Positions 49,744 through 58,236 of a stretch of 64,000 nt of DNA are shown here, in pieces; position 1 is the first letter of the stretch, and the number at the start of each line of letters is the position of its first letter. Source of the stretch: Haematobacter massiliensis. Lineage in GTDB: Bacteria > Pseudomonadota > Alphaproteobacteria > Rhodobacterales > Rhodobacteraceae. Location: NCBI RefSeq assembly GCF_000740795.1, contig NZ_JGYG01000002.1:475290-539289 (forward strand), written 5' to 3'. The position numbers and the translations under genes are program-made. Under the pieces are notes generated by a model that saw only the letters and a program-made list of their open reading frames with translations, had not been told where the DNA came from and did not search any database.

Positions 49744-50549
49744 TGGCCGACATGGTAGACCGGGGAGCGCCGCTTGCCACACGAAGCTGGGGGAGCGGGC
49801 CCAGAGTGGCTGTCCTGGCGCATTGCTCGCTCGCTCATGGCGGGGCATGGAGCGGCGTGGCTGCCGAACTGGATGATCTGTGTTCAATGACGGCGGTCGA
49901 TTTGCCGTCACACGGGCGAAGCTGGCGGTGGGCTCCCGGCCTCGGCGATTATCACGATGTCGCTACGCATGCGCTGCGCCGTTCGGTGCTGGCGGCGGGC
50001 AGGGGCGGGCCCGTCGATCTGATCGGCCACTCGCTCGGGGGAACGCTTGTCCTTCGCCTTGCGCTTGAGAGCCCTGAGCTTGTGCGGAGCCTTGCGCTGG
50101 TGGAGCCCGTGCTGTTCGCAGCGGTGACGGGCGGTGGCCCGGTGGCCGACAACGGGGCCTTTGCAGAGGCCTGGCGCCGGGGCGACAGGGAGGAAGCCTC
50201 CCGTGCCTTCATGTCACGCTGGGGCGCAGGGGTCGCTTGGGAGCGGCTGCCCGACCGGATGAAGCGCTACATCGTCGATCGTATCGAGGTGATCCCCGCG
50301 ACATCGGCGGCGCTGTCCGATGATAGTGCCGGCCTTCTCCAACCGGGGCGGCTGGAGGGGCTGGCCCGACCGGTGATGCTCATCCACGGTGCCGCATCCG
50401 CCCCCCTTGCACCGGAAATCGTGCACCGGCTTGCAGCGCGCCTTCCCGATGCGGAGGTCATCGCGATCCCGGAAGCGGGACATATGGCGCCCATCACCCA
50501 TCCCGCGGCCGTGGCGGAGGCTCTGCGCCGCCTGTTCGCGCGGAGCTGA
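49743..50549 (+). CDS. Alpha/beta hydrolase
   Basis: This 268-residue protein has the alpha/beta hydrolase fold with the nucleophile elbow GHSLGG (Ser97) and a C-terminal His in PEAGHMAP. The usual acid residue after the sixth strand (normally in a LIHGADD-like motif) reads LIHGAASAPLAPE here, so the Asp of the triad is not where expected and may be supplied elsewhere. The GTG start at 49743 overlaps the preceding stop; an ATG at 49752 is an alternative. Likely cotranscribed with the isomerase gene. Substrate unknown. Its stop abuts that of the convergent gene with no gap. Confidence 0.82.
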   Translation: MADMVDRGAPLATRSWGSGPRVAVLAHCSLAHGGAWSGVAAELDDLCSMTAVDLPSHGRSWRWAPGLGDYHDVATHALRRSVLAAGRGGPVDLIGHSLGGTLVLRLALESPELVRSLALVEPVLFAAVTGGGPVADNGAFAEAWRRGDREEASRAFMSRWGAGVAWERLPDRMKRYIVDRIEVIPATSAALSDDSAGLLQPGRLEGLARPVMLIHGAASAPLAPEIVHRLAARLPDAEVIAIPEAGHMAPITHPAAVAEALRRLFARS

Positions 50550-52448
50550 TCAGGTCTTCGGCATGGCGAGCACGACGCCACGCCCGGACTTCACATAGTG
50601 AAGCTCGCTTGCCCCGATGGCTACCACCTGGCCACCGTCGAGCCGGTCACCGACCTTCACCTGCTGCAATCTTCCGTTCGACAGCCGAACCAGCGCGCGG
50701 CGGTTCGATGATGTGCCGAATACCCCAAGAAGATTCACATCCCTCAGGTTCATGGCTTTGGTGAGGGTGGCTTGCTTGGCAACGGAGGCGCGGGTGGGGA
50801 TTCTGGGTGTCACGACCTGTGGTTCCGGTTCATCATCAGATTCTGCGGCCGTGGCCAGAGGACTTCTGGTCAAGGCCTGTTGGCGAGGTGCCGCAACGAC
50901 GGGTGGTGTCATCTGCGGCTGAGGGGGCTGCGCCGCGACAACGGCGCGTGCCGGGGCGACCGGCTCCGCCACGGCTGCGGCGAGCGCAACGGCAATGGCA
51001 GGTGCAAAATTCCTGGGTCTCGACCGGGGCCGGTCCACGGCAAGCGCGACGGGCGGGTTGTCCGCCTCGGTTGCGGCTTGCCCGCGCGCGGTAATACCTG
51101 CGGGCTTCGGCATCGGACGATGCGAGGACAGTTTCGGGGCAGGATCCTTGCTGGCCATCTGCCGAGGGGCCGCCGGTGCGGCGGAGATCGCGCTGGAGCC
51201 AGGCCGCGCTTTCGGCCGGCTGGCGTCAACCTGCGCCCCCGTGCGCCGGGGAGGTGCTTCCGTCAGGGCGAGGCTCGGACCCACCGGATAAGCCTGCCCA
51301 AGCAGAGCGGGGCGCTGCAGGGCGATAAGCGCGCGAAGGGTCTCCTTCTCCGTCTCCGCTGCTTTCGGCGGGCGGGGTGAAGCTGCAAGGGTGCTCGCCT
51401 GTGCGGCGCCCATGAGGCCGAACTGATTAGCCCGGCTCGTCTGCTGCTCACCCAGAAACAGGCCCGACCCGAGCAGGACAAGCAGGATCAGCACCAGAAG
51501 GCCAAGGGCGAGCATCAGTCCGCGCCGCATGCGGTTCCGCTCCCTGACAGGTGCGCGCAGGGTATTCTTCGCATCCGTCGCAGGGGACATGCTCGCGGCG
51601 CCCTGAAGCGGCGGGCTGACATGCCGGACGCTTTCCTGTGGGGCTGTCTCGGGGCGTTGCGCGGTCGGGGGCACCGTGGCGGATGGCGCTGCAAGCGCCG
51701 CAACATCCGCATCGAGCGGCGGGGGTTCGGCTGCCACCGGGGTCAGGGGCCGGCTTTCCCGTCCCTCCTCCACATGGTCGGACAGAATGCCTGCGGAACC
51801 CGGCCCCTCCTCCGGCGTGCTGTCGGAGACATTCGCGGCCCCAGGGGCGGGAGTCAGCGGCGCGGCCTCGGTCGTCCGCTTCGGCTCTGCCGGAACCGGA
51901 CGCCGGTCGAGCAGGCGCATCGGCACCGTCTCCCGCTCCACCCGCTCCTCCGGACCAAGCAGCGCCGGGGCAAGATGGGTCTGGCCGAAGAACGGCTCGC
52001 CATTGAATTGGCCCTGCGGCGGTATCGCCACGAAGGCAACCGGCGCAAAGCGGCTATCGGCGGCAAAGGCCTCCGCCTCCTCAAGCGTCTCCCGCGCAAC
52101 GATGGCGACCTGCACCTCCCGCCCGTCGCCTGTCCAGTCGAAGACCAGCTCCTCGGGCGCATAGGGGGTCATCCCCTCCAGAGCCGCGCGGATCTGACGG
52201 CGGCGAGATGCGGCATCCGGCCCGGGGGCGGCGACGCGCGTATATAGTATCTGATCGTTCGGGATCGTCAGACGCGTCGTCAGCGGGCCAGGCTCCATGC
52301 CAAGCGCGGTGCTGCGGAGCGCGGCGACCTTCTGTCCGAGTTCGGGATCCCCCAGCCCAATGGCCCCCACGGTTCGCCAGCCAAGCGGCGTGCGGTGGAA
52401 AAGACGGATGCCATCGGCGGCAAGTTCGAGCGTGAAACTGGGCTTCAT
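50550..52448 (-). CDS. Orphan bitopic protein with GspL/PilM-like N-terminus and PilP/GspC-like C-terminus
   Basis: I do not know a characterised protein of this design. The 632-residue protein has a cytoplasmic N-terminal domain (residues 1-165) resembling the actin-like GspL/PilM family (LYTRVAAPGPDAASRRRQIRAALE, TPYAPEELVFDW). A long Pro/Ala/Glu-rich linker follows, then one membrane helix (310-333). After a second low-complexity periplasmic linker comes a small C-terminal beta domain (about 565-630) with LLGVFGTSSNRRALVRL and VKVGDRLDGGQVVAIG, the pattern of GspC/PilP homology regions. No other type II secretion or type IV pilus gene is near. It could be one conserved protein linking cytoplasm to outer envelope. 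Confidence 0.65.
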   Translation of the reverse strand: MKPSFTLELAADGIRLFHRTPLGWRTVGAIGLGDPELGQKVAALRSTALGMEPGPLTTRLTIPNDQILYTRVAAPGPDAASRRRQIRAALEGMTPYAPEELVFDWTGDGREVQVAIVARETLEEAEAFAADSRFAPVAFVAIPPQGQFNGEPFFGQTHLAPALLGPEERVERETVPMRLLDRRPVPAEPKRTTEAAPLTPAPGAANVSDSTPEEGPGSAGILSDHVEEGRESRPLTPVAAEPPPLDADVAALAAPSATVPPTAQRPETAPQESVRHVSPPLQGAASMSPATDAKNTLRAPVRERNRMRRGLMLALGLLVLILLVLLGSGLFLGEQQTSRANQFGLMGAAQASTLAASPRPPKAAETEKETLRALIALQRPALLGQAYPVGPSLALTEAPPRRTGAQVDASRPKARPGSSAISAAPAAPRQMASKDPAPKLSSHRPMPKPAGITARGQAATEADNPPVALAVDRPRSRPRNFAPAIAVALAAAVAEPVAPARAVVAAQPPQPQMTPPVVAAPRQQALTRSPLATAAESDDEPEPQVVTPRIPTRASVAKQATLTKAMNLRDVNLLGVFGTSSNRRALVRLSNGRLQQVKVGDRLDGGQVVAIGASELHYVKSGRGVVLAMPKT

Positions 52449-52605
52449 CGGAACGCACCTACCACGAAAGACAGACCACTGCGATTATGCAGTGGCATCA
52501 GCATGGGGTATAGCGGGAAATCGCGCACGCTAGGGCTAGGAACACGGAGAGTTCACTTGTCAGCGGCGCGACCTGCCGCCACAGCAGAGAAAAAGGAGGC
52601 ATATC

Positions 52606-53298
52606 ATGCGGTTCACCACCCTTGCCACGCTCATGATGTTCGCGGCCGCGCCGCTTGCAGCACAGGAGGTTCAGATGACCTATCCGACCATCACCGTGAA
52701 CGGAGAGGGAGAGGTCAGCGCCCGCCCCGACATGGCGACCGTAACGCTCGGCGTTGAAACTCTCGGAGACAGCGCGAATACGGCGCTGGCCGAAAATACC
52801 GCGGCAACCGCGAAGATGCTCGAGACACTGAAGACGGCCGGAATTGCCGCCAGCGATATGCAGACCTCCGACCTGACGCTCGGCCCCCGGTGGGAGCATC
52901 CGCAGGAGGGTCAGCCCAAGGTGGTCGGATTTGTTGCGTCCAACAACGTCAGCGTGACTGTGCGGGATCTGAACAAGCTGGGCAATGTGCTCGATGCCGT
53001 GGTGAAGAACGGAGCGAACACGTTCCAGGGGCTGCGGTTCGGGCTGTCCGATCCCAAACCCAACACGGATGCCGCCCGCAAGGCCGCCGTCGTCGATGCG
53101 ATCGCACGCGCGAACCTTTATGCGGAGGCGGCGGGTGTCGCGCTCGGCCCGGTTCAATCGCTGACGGAAAGCTTCACCGGCCAGCAGCCGCGACCGATGA
53201 TGCGTATGGCCGCGGACAGCGGTGCGGGCGTCCCGCTGGCAGAGGGTGAGGTCAGCGTGAAAGCGAATGTGACGATGGTCTTCCGTCTGGGAGAATAG
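52606..53298 (+). CDS. Secreted SIMPL domain (DUF541) protein
   Basis: This 230-residue protein has a Sec signal peptide (residues 1-20, cleavage after APLAAQ-like sequence) and a SIMPL/DUF541 domain: ITVNGEGEVSARPDMATVTLGV near the start, then VGFVASNNVSVTVRDLNKLG and the GLRFGLSDP segment. SIMPL proteins are periplasmic or outer-membrane associated and linked to oxidative stress tolerance; the mechanism is unknown. AAGGAGG lies eight bases before the ATG, a very strong site. It is divergent from the GspL/PilP-like gene and convergent with metY. Confidence 0.88.
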   Translation: MRFTTLATLMMFAAAPLAAQEVQMTYPTITVNGEGEVSARPDMATVTLGVETLGDSANTALAENTAATAKMLETLKTAGIAASDMQTSDLTLGPRWEHPQEGQPKVVGFVASNNVSVTVRDLNKLGNVLDAVVKNGANTFQGLRFGLSDPKPNTDAARKAAVVDAIARANLYAEAAGVALGPVQSLTESFTGQQPRPMMRMAADSGAGVPLAEGEVSVKANVTMVFRLGE

Positions 53299-53315
53299 GG
53301 ACGGCGACACAGCAA

Positions 53316-53342
53316 AAGGCCCGGACAGCTTGCCCGGGCCTT
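53316..53342. terminator. Bidirectional terminator
   Basis: AAGGCCCGG (53316-53324) pairs with CCGGGCCTT (53334-53342) between the convergent SIMPL and metY genes. An A run precedes it on the plus strand, so both directions have short T tracts. Confidence 0.75.
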
Positions 53343-53366
53343 CGGTTTGCGCGTGTTGCCTCCGCG

Positions 53367-54653
53367 TTAGCCCACTGCAATGCTGAGGGCTTGATCCAGA
53401 TCCGCGATCAGGTCGTCGGCATCCTCGATCCCGATGGACAGCCGGACGACATTCGGCCCGGCGCCTGCGGCCTGCCGCTGCGCATCGGTGAGCTGCCGGT
53501 GCGTGGTGGAGGCCGAATGGATGATGAGCGAACGCGTATCGCCGAGGTTCGCCACGTGGCTGAACAGCTTCACGCTGTCCACCAGCTTCACCCCCGCCTC
53601 ATAGCCCCCCTTCACCCCAAAGGTGAACAGCGCGCCTGCACCCCGGGGCGTGATCCGCTGCGCCCGCTCATACCACGGCGAGGAGGGCAGGCCCGCATAG
53701 GTCACGACCTCCACGCGAGGGTCCGCCTCGAGCCAGGCGGCAACTTTCCGGGCGTTCTCCACGTGCCGGGCCATGCGAAGGCTCAGAGTCTCGATTCCCA
53801 TGAGCGTGTAATGTGCCCCTTGCGGGTTCATGGTCATGCCAAGATCGCGCAGACCGACAGCGATGCCATGGAAGGTGAAGGCCATCGGCCCCAGCGCCTC
53901 ATGGAATTTCAGCCCGTGGTATGCGGGTTCCGGCGCGGAAAGGGAGGGAAACTTGTCCGAGGCCGACCAGTCGAACTTGCCCGAATCGACGACGACTCCG
54001 CCGGTGACCGTGCCGTTGCCGGTCATGTATTTCGTCAGCGAATGGACGACCAGCGTAGCACCCATTTCGATGGGCCGGCAGAGCCACGGGGTTGCGAGCG
54101 TATTGTCCACGATGAGCGGCAGCCCCGCCTCATCCGCCACTTTTGCGACCGCCGGAATATCGGTGACGTAACCGCCGGGATTGGAGATCGATTCGCAGAA
54201 GATCGCGCGGGTATCCTCGTCGATCGCGGCGCGCAGCGCGTCCAGATCGTCGAAATCCACCAGCTTGGCGGACCAGCCGAACCGCTTGATCGTCTGGGTA
54301 AACTGCGTGACCGTGCCCCCGTAGAGCCGGGTGGAGGCGACCACGTTCTTGCCCGGCCCCATCAGCGGGAACAGCGCCATGATCTGTGCGCCATGGCCGG
54401 AGGCGCAGCAGACGGCGCCCGCGCCTCCCTCCAAGGCCGCCACCCGCTCTTGCAGCGCGCTCACCGTGGGGTTGGTGAGGCGGGAATAGATGTAGCCCAC
54501 CTCCTGCAGCCCAAAGAGTGCCGCTGCATGATCCGCATCGCGGAACACATAGGCGGTGGTCTGGTAGATCGGCACCTGACGGGCGCCAGTCGCAGGATCG
54601 GGTGCCGCGCCCGCATGGATCTGCAGCGTGTCGAAGCCGGGGGTTCTGGTCAT
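53367..54653 (-). CDS. metY: O-acetylhomoserine sulfhydrylase
   Basis: This 428-residue PLP enzyme of the Cys/Met metabolism family joins O-acetylhomoserine with sulfide (or methanethiol) to give homocysteine. The PLP lysine is Lys208 in HSLTKYMTGNGT; YSRLTNPTVSALQ and SGHGAQ are also typical. Its length above 420 and the TGNGTVTGGVVVDSG insertion mark MetY rather than MetZ/MetB. GAGGAG precedes the ATG. A second sulfhydrylase, metZ, lies 8 kb away. No SAM-II element is seen in front of this gene. Confidence 0.93.
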   Translation of the reverse strand: MTRTPGFDTLQIHAGAAPDPATGARQVPIYQTTAYVFRDADHAAALFGLQEVGYIYSRLTNPTVSALQERVAALEGGAGAVCCASGHGAQIMALFPLMGPGKNVVASTRLYGGTVTQFTQTIKRFGWSAKLVDFDDLDALRAAIDEDTRAIFCESISNPGGYVTDIPAVAKVADEAGLPLIVDNTLATPWLCRPIEMGATLVVHSLTKYMTGNGTVTGGVVVDSGKFDWSASDKFPSLSAPEPAYHGLKFHEALGPMAFTFHGIAVGLRDLGMTMNPQGAHYTLMGIETLSLRMARHVENARKVAAWLEADPRVEVVTYAGLPSSPWYERAQRITPRGAGALFTFGVKGGYEAGVKLVDSVKLFSHVANLGDTRSLIIHSASTTHRQLTDAQRQAAGAGPNVVRLSIGIEDADDLIADLDQALSIAVG

Positions 54654-54824
54654 GTCGTTCTCCTCTTCGCGCGGAGGCTAGGGGAGGGCGGAGCGCGCCG
54701 CAAGCGGCGCGTGAGCGGGCTTCGACGACGGATATGGTTCTTCTGCCCGCGGATTGGCCATACGGGCGGACGCCGATCCCTGTTAACCTGTCTTATCAAT
54801 GGCCATCTGCCGGCGGAGCTCTGG

Positions 54825-55484
54825 ATGCTGCCAGTCCTTACTGTCTTTGCCAACTCTCCCGACCAGGGCCGGGGCCTTGCACGCGACATGCGGGTCCGAT
54901 GGGCGCTGGAGGAGGTTGGCCAGCCCTACACTGTCCGCCCTGTGTCTTTCGCCGAGATGCGGCAGCCAGCCCACCAGCACCGCCAACCCTTCGGGCAGAT
55001 TCCGACCTATGAGGAGGGCGACATCACACTCTTTGAATCGGGTGCGATCGTCCTGCATATCGCGGAACACCATGCGGGCCTGCTGCCAGATTCTCCCCCG
55101 GCCCGCGCAACAGCTCTCTCCTGGCTCTTTGCCGCCCTGAACACCGTTGAGCCGCCGATCGTGGAGCGGGAGCAGGTCGCCTATGCTGAGCGCGAGCGGC
55201 CCTGGTACGAGGCGCGAGTGCCCCTGCTGGACGAGCGTATTCGGGGACGGCTCGATGATCTTTCCGTGCGGCTGGGTGAGGGGACATGGCTGGACGAGGG
55301 TTTCACTGCGGGCGATCTGCTGATGGTGACGGTGCTTCGGCGGTTGGAGGGAACGGGTATTCTGGAAGGCTATGCGAAGCTCGGCGCCTATGTGGCGCGG
55401 GGTCAGGCGCGCCCGGCCTACCAGCGCGCGTTCGCGGCTCAGCGACAGCTGTTCATGGAGAGTGCGAAGGCAGGAGATTGCTGA
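54825..55484 (+). CDS. Glutathione S-transferase family protein
   Basis: This 219-residue protein has a GST N-terminal thioredoxin domain (LTVFANSPDQGRGLARDMRV, ending in the glutathione-site motif FESGAIVLHIAEH) and an alpha-helical C-terminal domain (GFTAGDLLMVTVLRRLEG). The catalytic Ser may be in NSPDQGRG. The ATG at 54825 has CGGAG eight bases upstream; the frame is open farther but overlaps metY on the other strand. Substrate unknown. It is divergent from metY. Confidence 0.85.
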   Translation: MLPVLTVFANSPDQGRGLARDMRVRWALEEVGQPYTVRPVSFAEMRQPAHQHRQPFGQIPTYEEGDITLFESGAIVLHIAEHHAGLLPDSPPARATALSWLFAALNTVEPPIVEREQVAYAERERPWYEARVPLLDERIRGRLDDLSVRLGEGTWLDEGFTAGDLLMVTVLRRLEGTGILEGYAKLGAYVARGQARPAYQRAFAAQRQLFMESAKAGDC

Positions 55485-55660
55485 CCCTCTGCTCCGCCGC
55501 GCAGTCTAGCTCGGTCCCAGGAGCCGGCCACTACCTCGGCCAGAAAGCGGCGCGCAGGCCGATCGTCGTGGCAAGCGGTCGTGCCGCCTCTCTCCGGTGG
55601 CTCCGCCTTTCGGAAGGTCCACAGCGGTGCAGTTCACGGGACTGCGCTCGACAACCCGGT

Positions 55661-56071
55661 TCAGGCGCCCACCTTTGGGCCGGGGCAGGGCATGTCTTCG
55701 CTGCTCTGGTTCACTTCCACCAGATCCTCCCCATCCGGGTCGCCGCTGAAATGCGCGCGCAGGCCACCCGGCGTCGCGTAGAAGACCCAGCATTGCGGCA
55801 GCGGATCGGTTTCATAGACGAAGCAGATCTCGTCGCCGGCGGGATACCATTGGCCGTAACGGCATTCCTGCCCCACGAAGGCCCAGACGACCTGTCGGCC
55901 CGGCAGATAGCGCTCTATGCCGTAAGGCGCGCCGCTCGCGCCATAGGTCAGGGTCTTGCCCGTCGAATAGCGTTCGAACGCCTCCGCCGACATCGGTCGC
56001 TCGACCGTGGTGGCAGAGAGCGCGGGCAGGGCGGCAAGTCCAAGGGCGAAAGCTGGAACCAGAAGGCGCAT
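55661..56071 (-). CDS. Small secreted conserved protein of unknown function
   Basis: I do not recognise a named domain. The 136-residue protein has a clear signal peptide (MRLLVPAFALGLAALPALSA, cleavage near residue 20). Its mature part has several aromatic residues and four cysteines (in EECRYGQW-like, DEICFVY, PQCWVF and MPCPG positions) that could form two disulfides in the periplasm. The segment MSAEAFERYSTGKTLTYG near the mature N-terminus looks like a conserved start. The start at 56071 has GAGG five bases upstream; a longer frame to 56158 would cover an upstream repeat and is rejected. Confidence 0.72.
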   Translation of the reverse strand: MRLLVPAFALGLAALPALSATTVERPMSAEAFERYSTGKTLTYGASGAPYGIERYLPGRQVVWAFVGQECRYGQWYPAGDEICFVYETDPLPQCWVFYATPGGLRAHFSGDPDGEDLVEVNQSSEDMPCPGPKVGA

Positions 56072-56083
56072 CGGAACCTCGAC

Positions 56084-56123
56084 GGGGGCACTGCGGGGGG
56101 CACTGCGGACGGGGGCACCGCGG
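56084..56123. repeat. Three short imperfect repeats, GGGGGCACYGCGG
   Basis: Three near-identical 12-13 bp copies (56084-56096, 56097-56108, 56111-56123) lie upstream of the small secreted protein gene. They could arise by slippage; a regulatory role is not shown. Confidence 0.5.
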
Positions 56124-56164
56124 AACGGTGACAGATCGTCCGGCATCTGGCCAGTCATGTTTCC

Positions 56165-56908
56165 TCACGTCTCCGCGCTGAAGCGGTGGAGCGTCAGCGG
56201 CAGGGCGGCAAGTTCGCGCGAGCGTGGCTTGCGTCTGTGGAGCGGTGCCGTCAGGCGCGTGAGCCAACCGAGCCTCCGCGCGATGCGGGCGGCCAGCGGC
56301 CACAGGCGGGTGCTGTCCGCGTTGCGATACGCTGCGATGGCGGCATCAATCTCGGGGCGTTCGCTCTCCGCCGCGACATAGGCGGAAAACACGAACATCA
56401 GCAGATCGAGCGCCATGTTGATCCGGCGGTTCCGGCGGGGCGCATAACGCTCGAAATCGATGAGCGTGACGCGATCCCCGTCCCAGAGCATGTCGCGCAG
56501 GTTCGGGCGCCCATGCGCGAGTCCGGCTGCGTGGAAGGCATGGAGTGCGCAGGCGGCGGATCGGAAGGCAGCCATCCGCTCCTCCTCAGTAAGAAGCCTG
56601 TCGCGAAGGATTTTCGCCAGCGGCACACCGCGGTCGGGGGTGACGAAGTAATCTTCCGTTTCATCGACCACCGGGGGCACCGGCAGCCCGAGCCTGCCCA
56701 GATCGTGAAGCGCGCCGCGCTCCCGCTCGAAAGCACGCGCGGCATCGCCTTTCTGCAGCCGGAGTTTCAGACTGTCGTAACGCTCTCGCCGTTTTACCCA
56801 GTAACGTTTGCCATCCACCGCCACCGCTGCAACGCGCTGCTCGGGCGGCAGGGCGGCAATCTCGGCACGAAGCCGGGGGAGGAAGAAAGCGTGGGTCATA
56901 CCGCTCAT
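56165..56908 (-). CDS. Lipopolysaccharide-kinase (WaaP/Kdo kinase-like) family protein, atypical catalytic loop
   Basis: This 247-residue protein has the fold pattern of the RIO/WaaP-like kinases: a nucleotide-site Lys in KRYWVKRRERYDSLKLRL, and the paired segment AHGRPNLRDMLWDGDRVTLIDFER. In standard members the loop reads HGDLxxxN; here the catalytic Asp is Arg (HGR) and the Asn is Asp (RDML), while the metal-binding Asp in LIDFE is kept. It may be a divergent kinase or a pseudokinase. A nearby Kdo or heptose pathway is not seen. It is divergent from ftsY. The start at 56908 lacks a clear ribosome site; an in-frame Met lies three codons later. Confidence 0.7.
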   Translation of the reverse strand: MSGMTHAFFLPRLRAEIAALPPEQRVAAVAVDGKRYWVKRRERYDSLKLRLQKGDAARAFERERGALHDLGRLGLPVPPVVDETEDYFVTPDRGVPLAKILRDRLLTEEERMAAFRSAACALHAFHAAGLAHGRPNLRDMLWDGDRVTLIDFERYAPRRNRRINMALDLLMFVFSAYVAAESERPEIDAAIAAYRNADSTRLWPLAARIARRLGWLTRLTAPLHRRKPRSRELAALPLTLHRFSAET

Positions 56909-57060
56909 TTAGCCGGTCACGCGCCGAAACGGGAGGGGAAAGCACCTTCATACCGGTTTCGCAGGGGTGCGGGTCTTTCAACTGCCGCCTGTCTGCTTTA
57001 GCTGAGAGAAAAGCCGAAAGGCCCAGTGAAATCGCCGGTGCAATCACGGGGAGAGTGCCC

Positions 57061-58146
57061 ATGTCCTTCTTCAGCAAGCTCAAGGAACGGCTCACCCGAT
57101 CGTCGAGCCGGATCGAGCAGGGGATTGATGCCCTTGTGGAAGAAGCGCCCGCGGCGGAGGCCACGAACCACGCAGCTGTGGATCCGCCGCCTGCTCTGCC
57201 GCTCTCCGCGACGCCGGTCCTGCCGGTCGATGTGCCGCCTGCCTCCACTCCGTCGGCGCGGCCGGGTCTTGTCGGGCGGCTGTTCGGTCGTGACTTACAG
57301 GCAGAGGAGCCGCGCCGCATTGTGGATGACGCGATGCTGGAGAGCCTTGAGGAGCTGCTGATTCAGGCCGACATGGGGGTGGAGACCGCGCTTCGCGTCA
57401 CCGCGAATATCGCGGAAGGACGTATGGGCCGCCGCATGTCCGCCAGCGAAATCCGTACGGCCCTGTCCGATGAGATCGCCCGGATCATGGAGCCTGTCGC
57501 CCGACCCCTGCCGCTATACCCCCGGAAACCGCAGGTGGTGCTGATCGTCGGCGTGAACGGCTCCGGCAAGACTACCACCATCGGCAAGCTCGCCTCGCAG
57601 TTCCGGGCTGCGGGCAAGAAGGTCGTCATTGCTGCGGGCGACACCTTCCGCGCGGCGGCCGTTGAACAGCTGCAGGTCTGGGGGGAGCGGGCTGGCGTGC
57701 CCGTGCTGACCGCGCCTGAAGGGTCCGATCCCGCGAGCCTCGCGTTTGACGCCATGACCAAGGCGGAGGCGGAGGGCGCGGACCTTCTGATGATCGACAC
57801 CGCCGGACGGCTTCAGAACCGCGCCGACCTGATGGAGGAGCTGGCAAAGATCGTCCGGGTCATCCGCAAGAAAGACCCGTCCGCGCCGCATAACACCGTG
57901 CTGGTGCTTGATGCGACCACCGGGCAGAACGCACTGAACCAGGTGGAGACATTCCGAAAGCTCGCCGATGTGTCCGGCCTCGTGATGACCAAGCTTGATG
58001 GTACAGCGCGCGGTGGCGTGCTCGTGGCGCTGGCGGACAAGTTTGGCCTCCCCATCCATGCCATCGGTGTGGGCGAGCAGATAGATGACCTCGCGCCGTT
58101 CGACCCGGAAGATTTCGCCCGGGCCCTGACCGGGGCGGAGGCGTGA
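57061..58146 (+). CDS. ftsY: Signal recognition particle receptor FtsY
   Basis: FtsY is the SRP receptor that docks SRP-ribosome complexes at the inner membrane for cotranslational insertion. The 361-residue protein has a short Pro/Ala-rich N-terminal A-domain (about residues 25-72), an N domain, and the SRP GTPase G domain with GVNGSGKTTT (about 164-173), DTFRAAA, DTAGR (246-250) and TKLDGTARGG. The start at 57061 (MSFFSKL) has GGGGAGAG; a GTG two codons earlier is possible. A hydrophobic-basic N-terminus (MSFFSKLKERL) suggests membrane contact. It is divergent from the kinase-like gene. Confidence 0.97.
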   Translation: MSFFSKLKERLTRSSSRIEQGIDALVEEAPAAEATNHAAVDPPPALPLSATPVLPVDVPPASTPSARPGLVGRLFGRDLQAEEPRRIVDDAMLESLEELLIQADMGVETALRVTANIAEGRMGRRMSASEIRTALSDEIARIMEPVARPLPLYPRKPQVVLIVGVNGSGKTTTIGKLASQFRAAGKKVVIAAGDTFRAAAVEQLQVWGERAGVPVLTAPEGSDPASLAFDAMTKAEAEGADLLMIDTAGRLQNRADLMEELAKIVRVIRKKDPSAPHNTVLVLDATTGQNALNQVETFRKLADVSGLVMTKLDGTARGGVLVALADKFGLPIHAIGVGEQIDDLAPFDPEDFARALTGAEA

Positions 58147-58236
58147 TGTGCCGCCGGGGGAGCTGTGTAGCTGCCTGGCCCGTTGATTGGTGAGCGGCAG
58201 CCAACGAGCAGCGCGAGCACGGCGGCCAAAGGCGCG

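Noticed and set aside
53391..54824. Long plus-strand frame antisense to metY, continuous with the GST gene
   Set aside because: The first 478 codons have no family match and mirror metY; the GST begins at 54825 with its own ribosome site.
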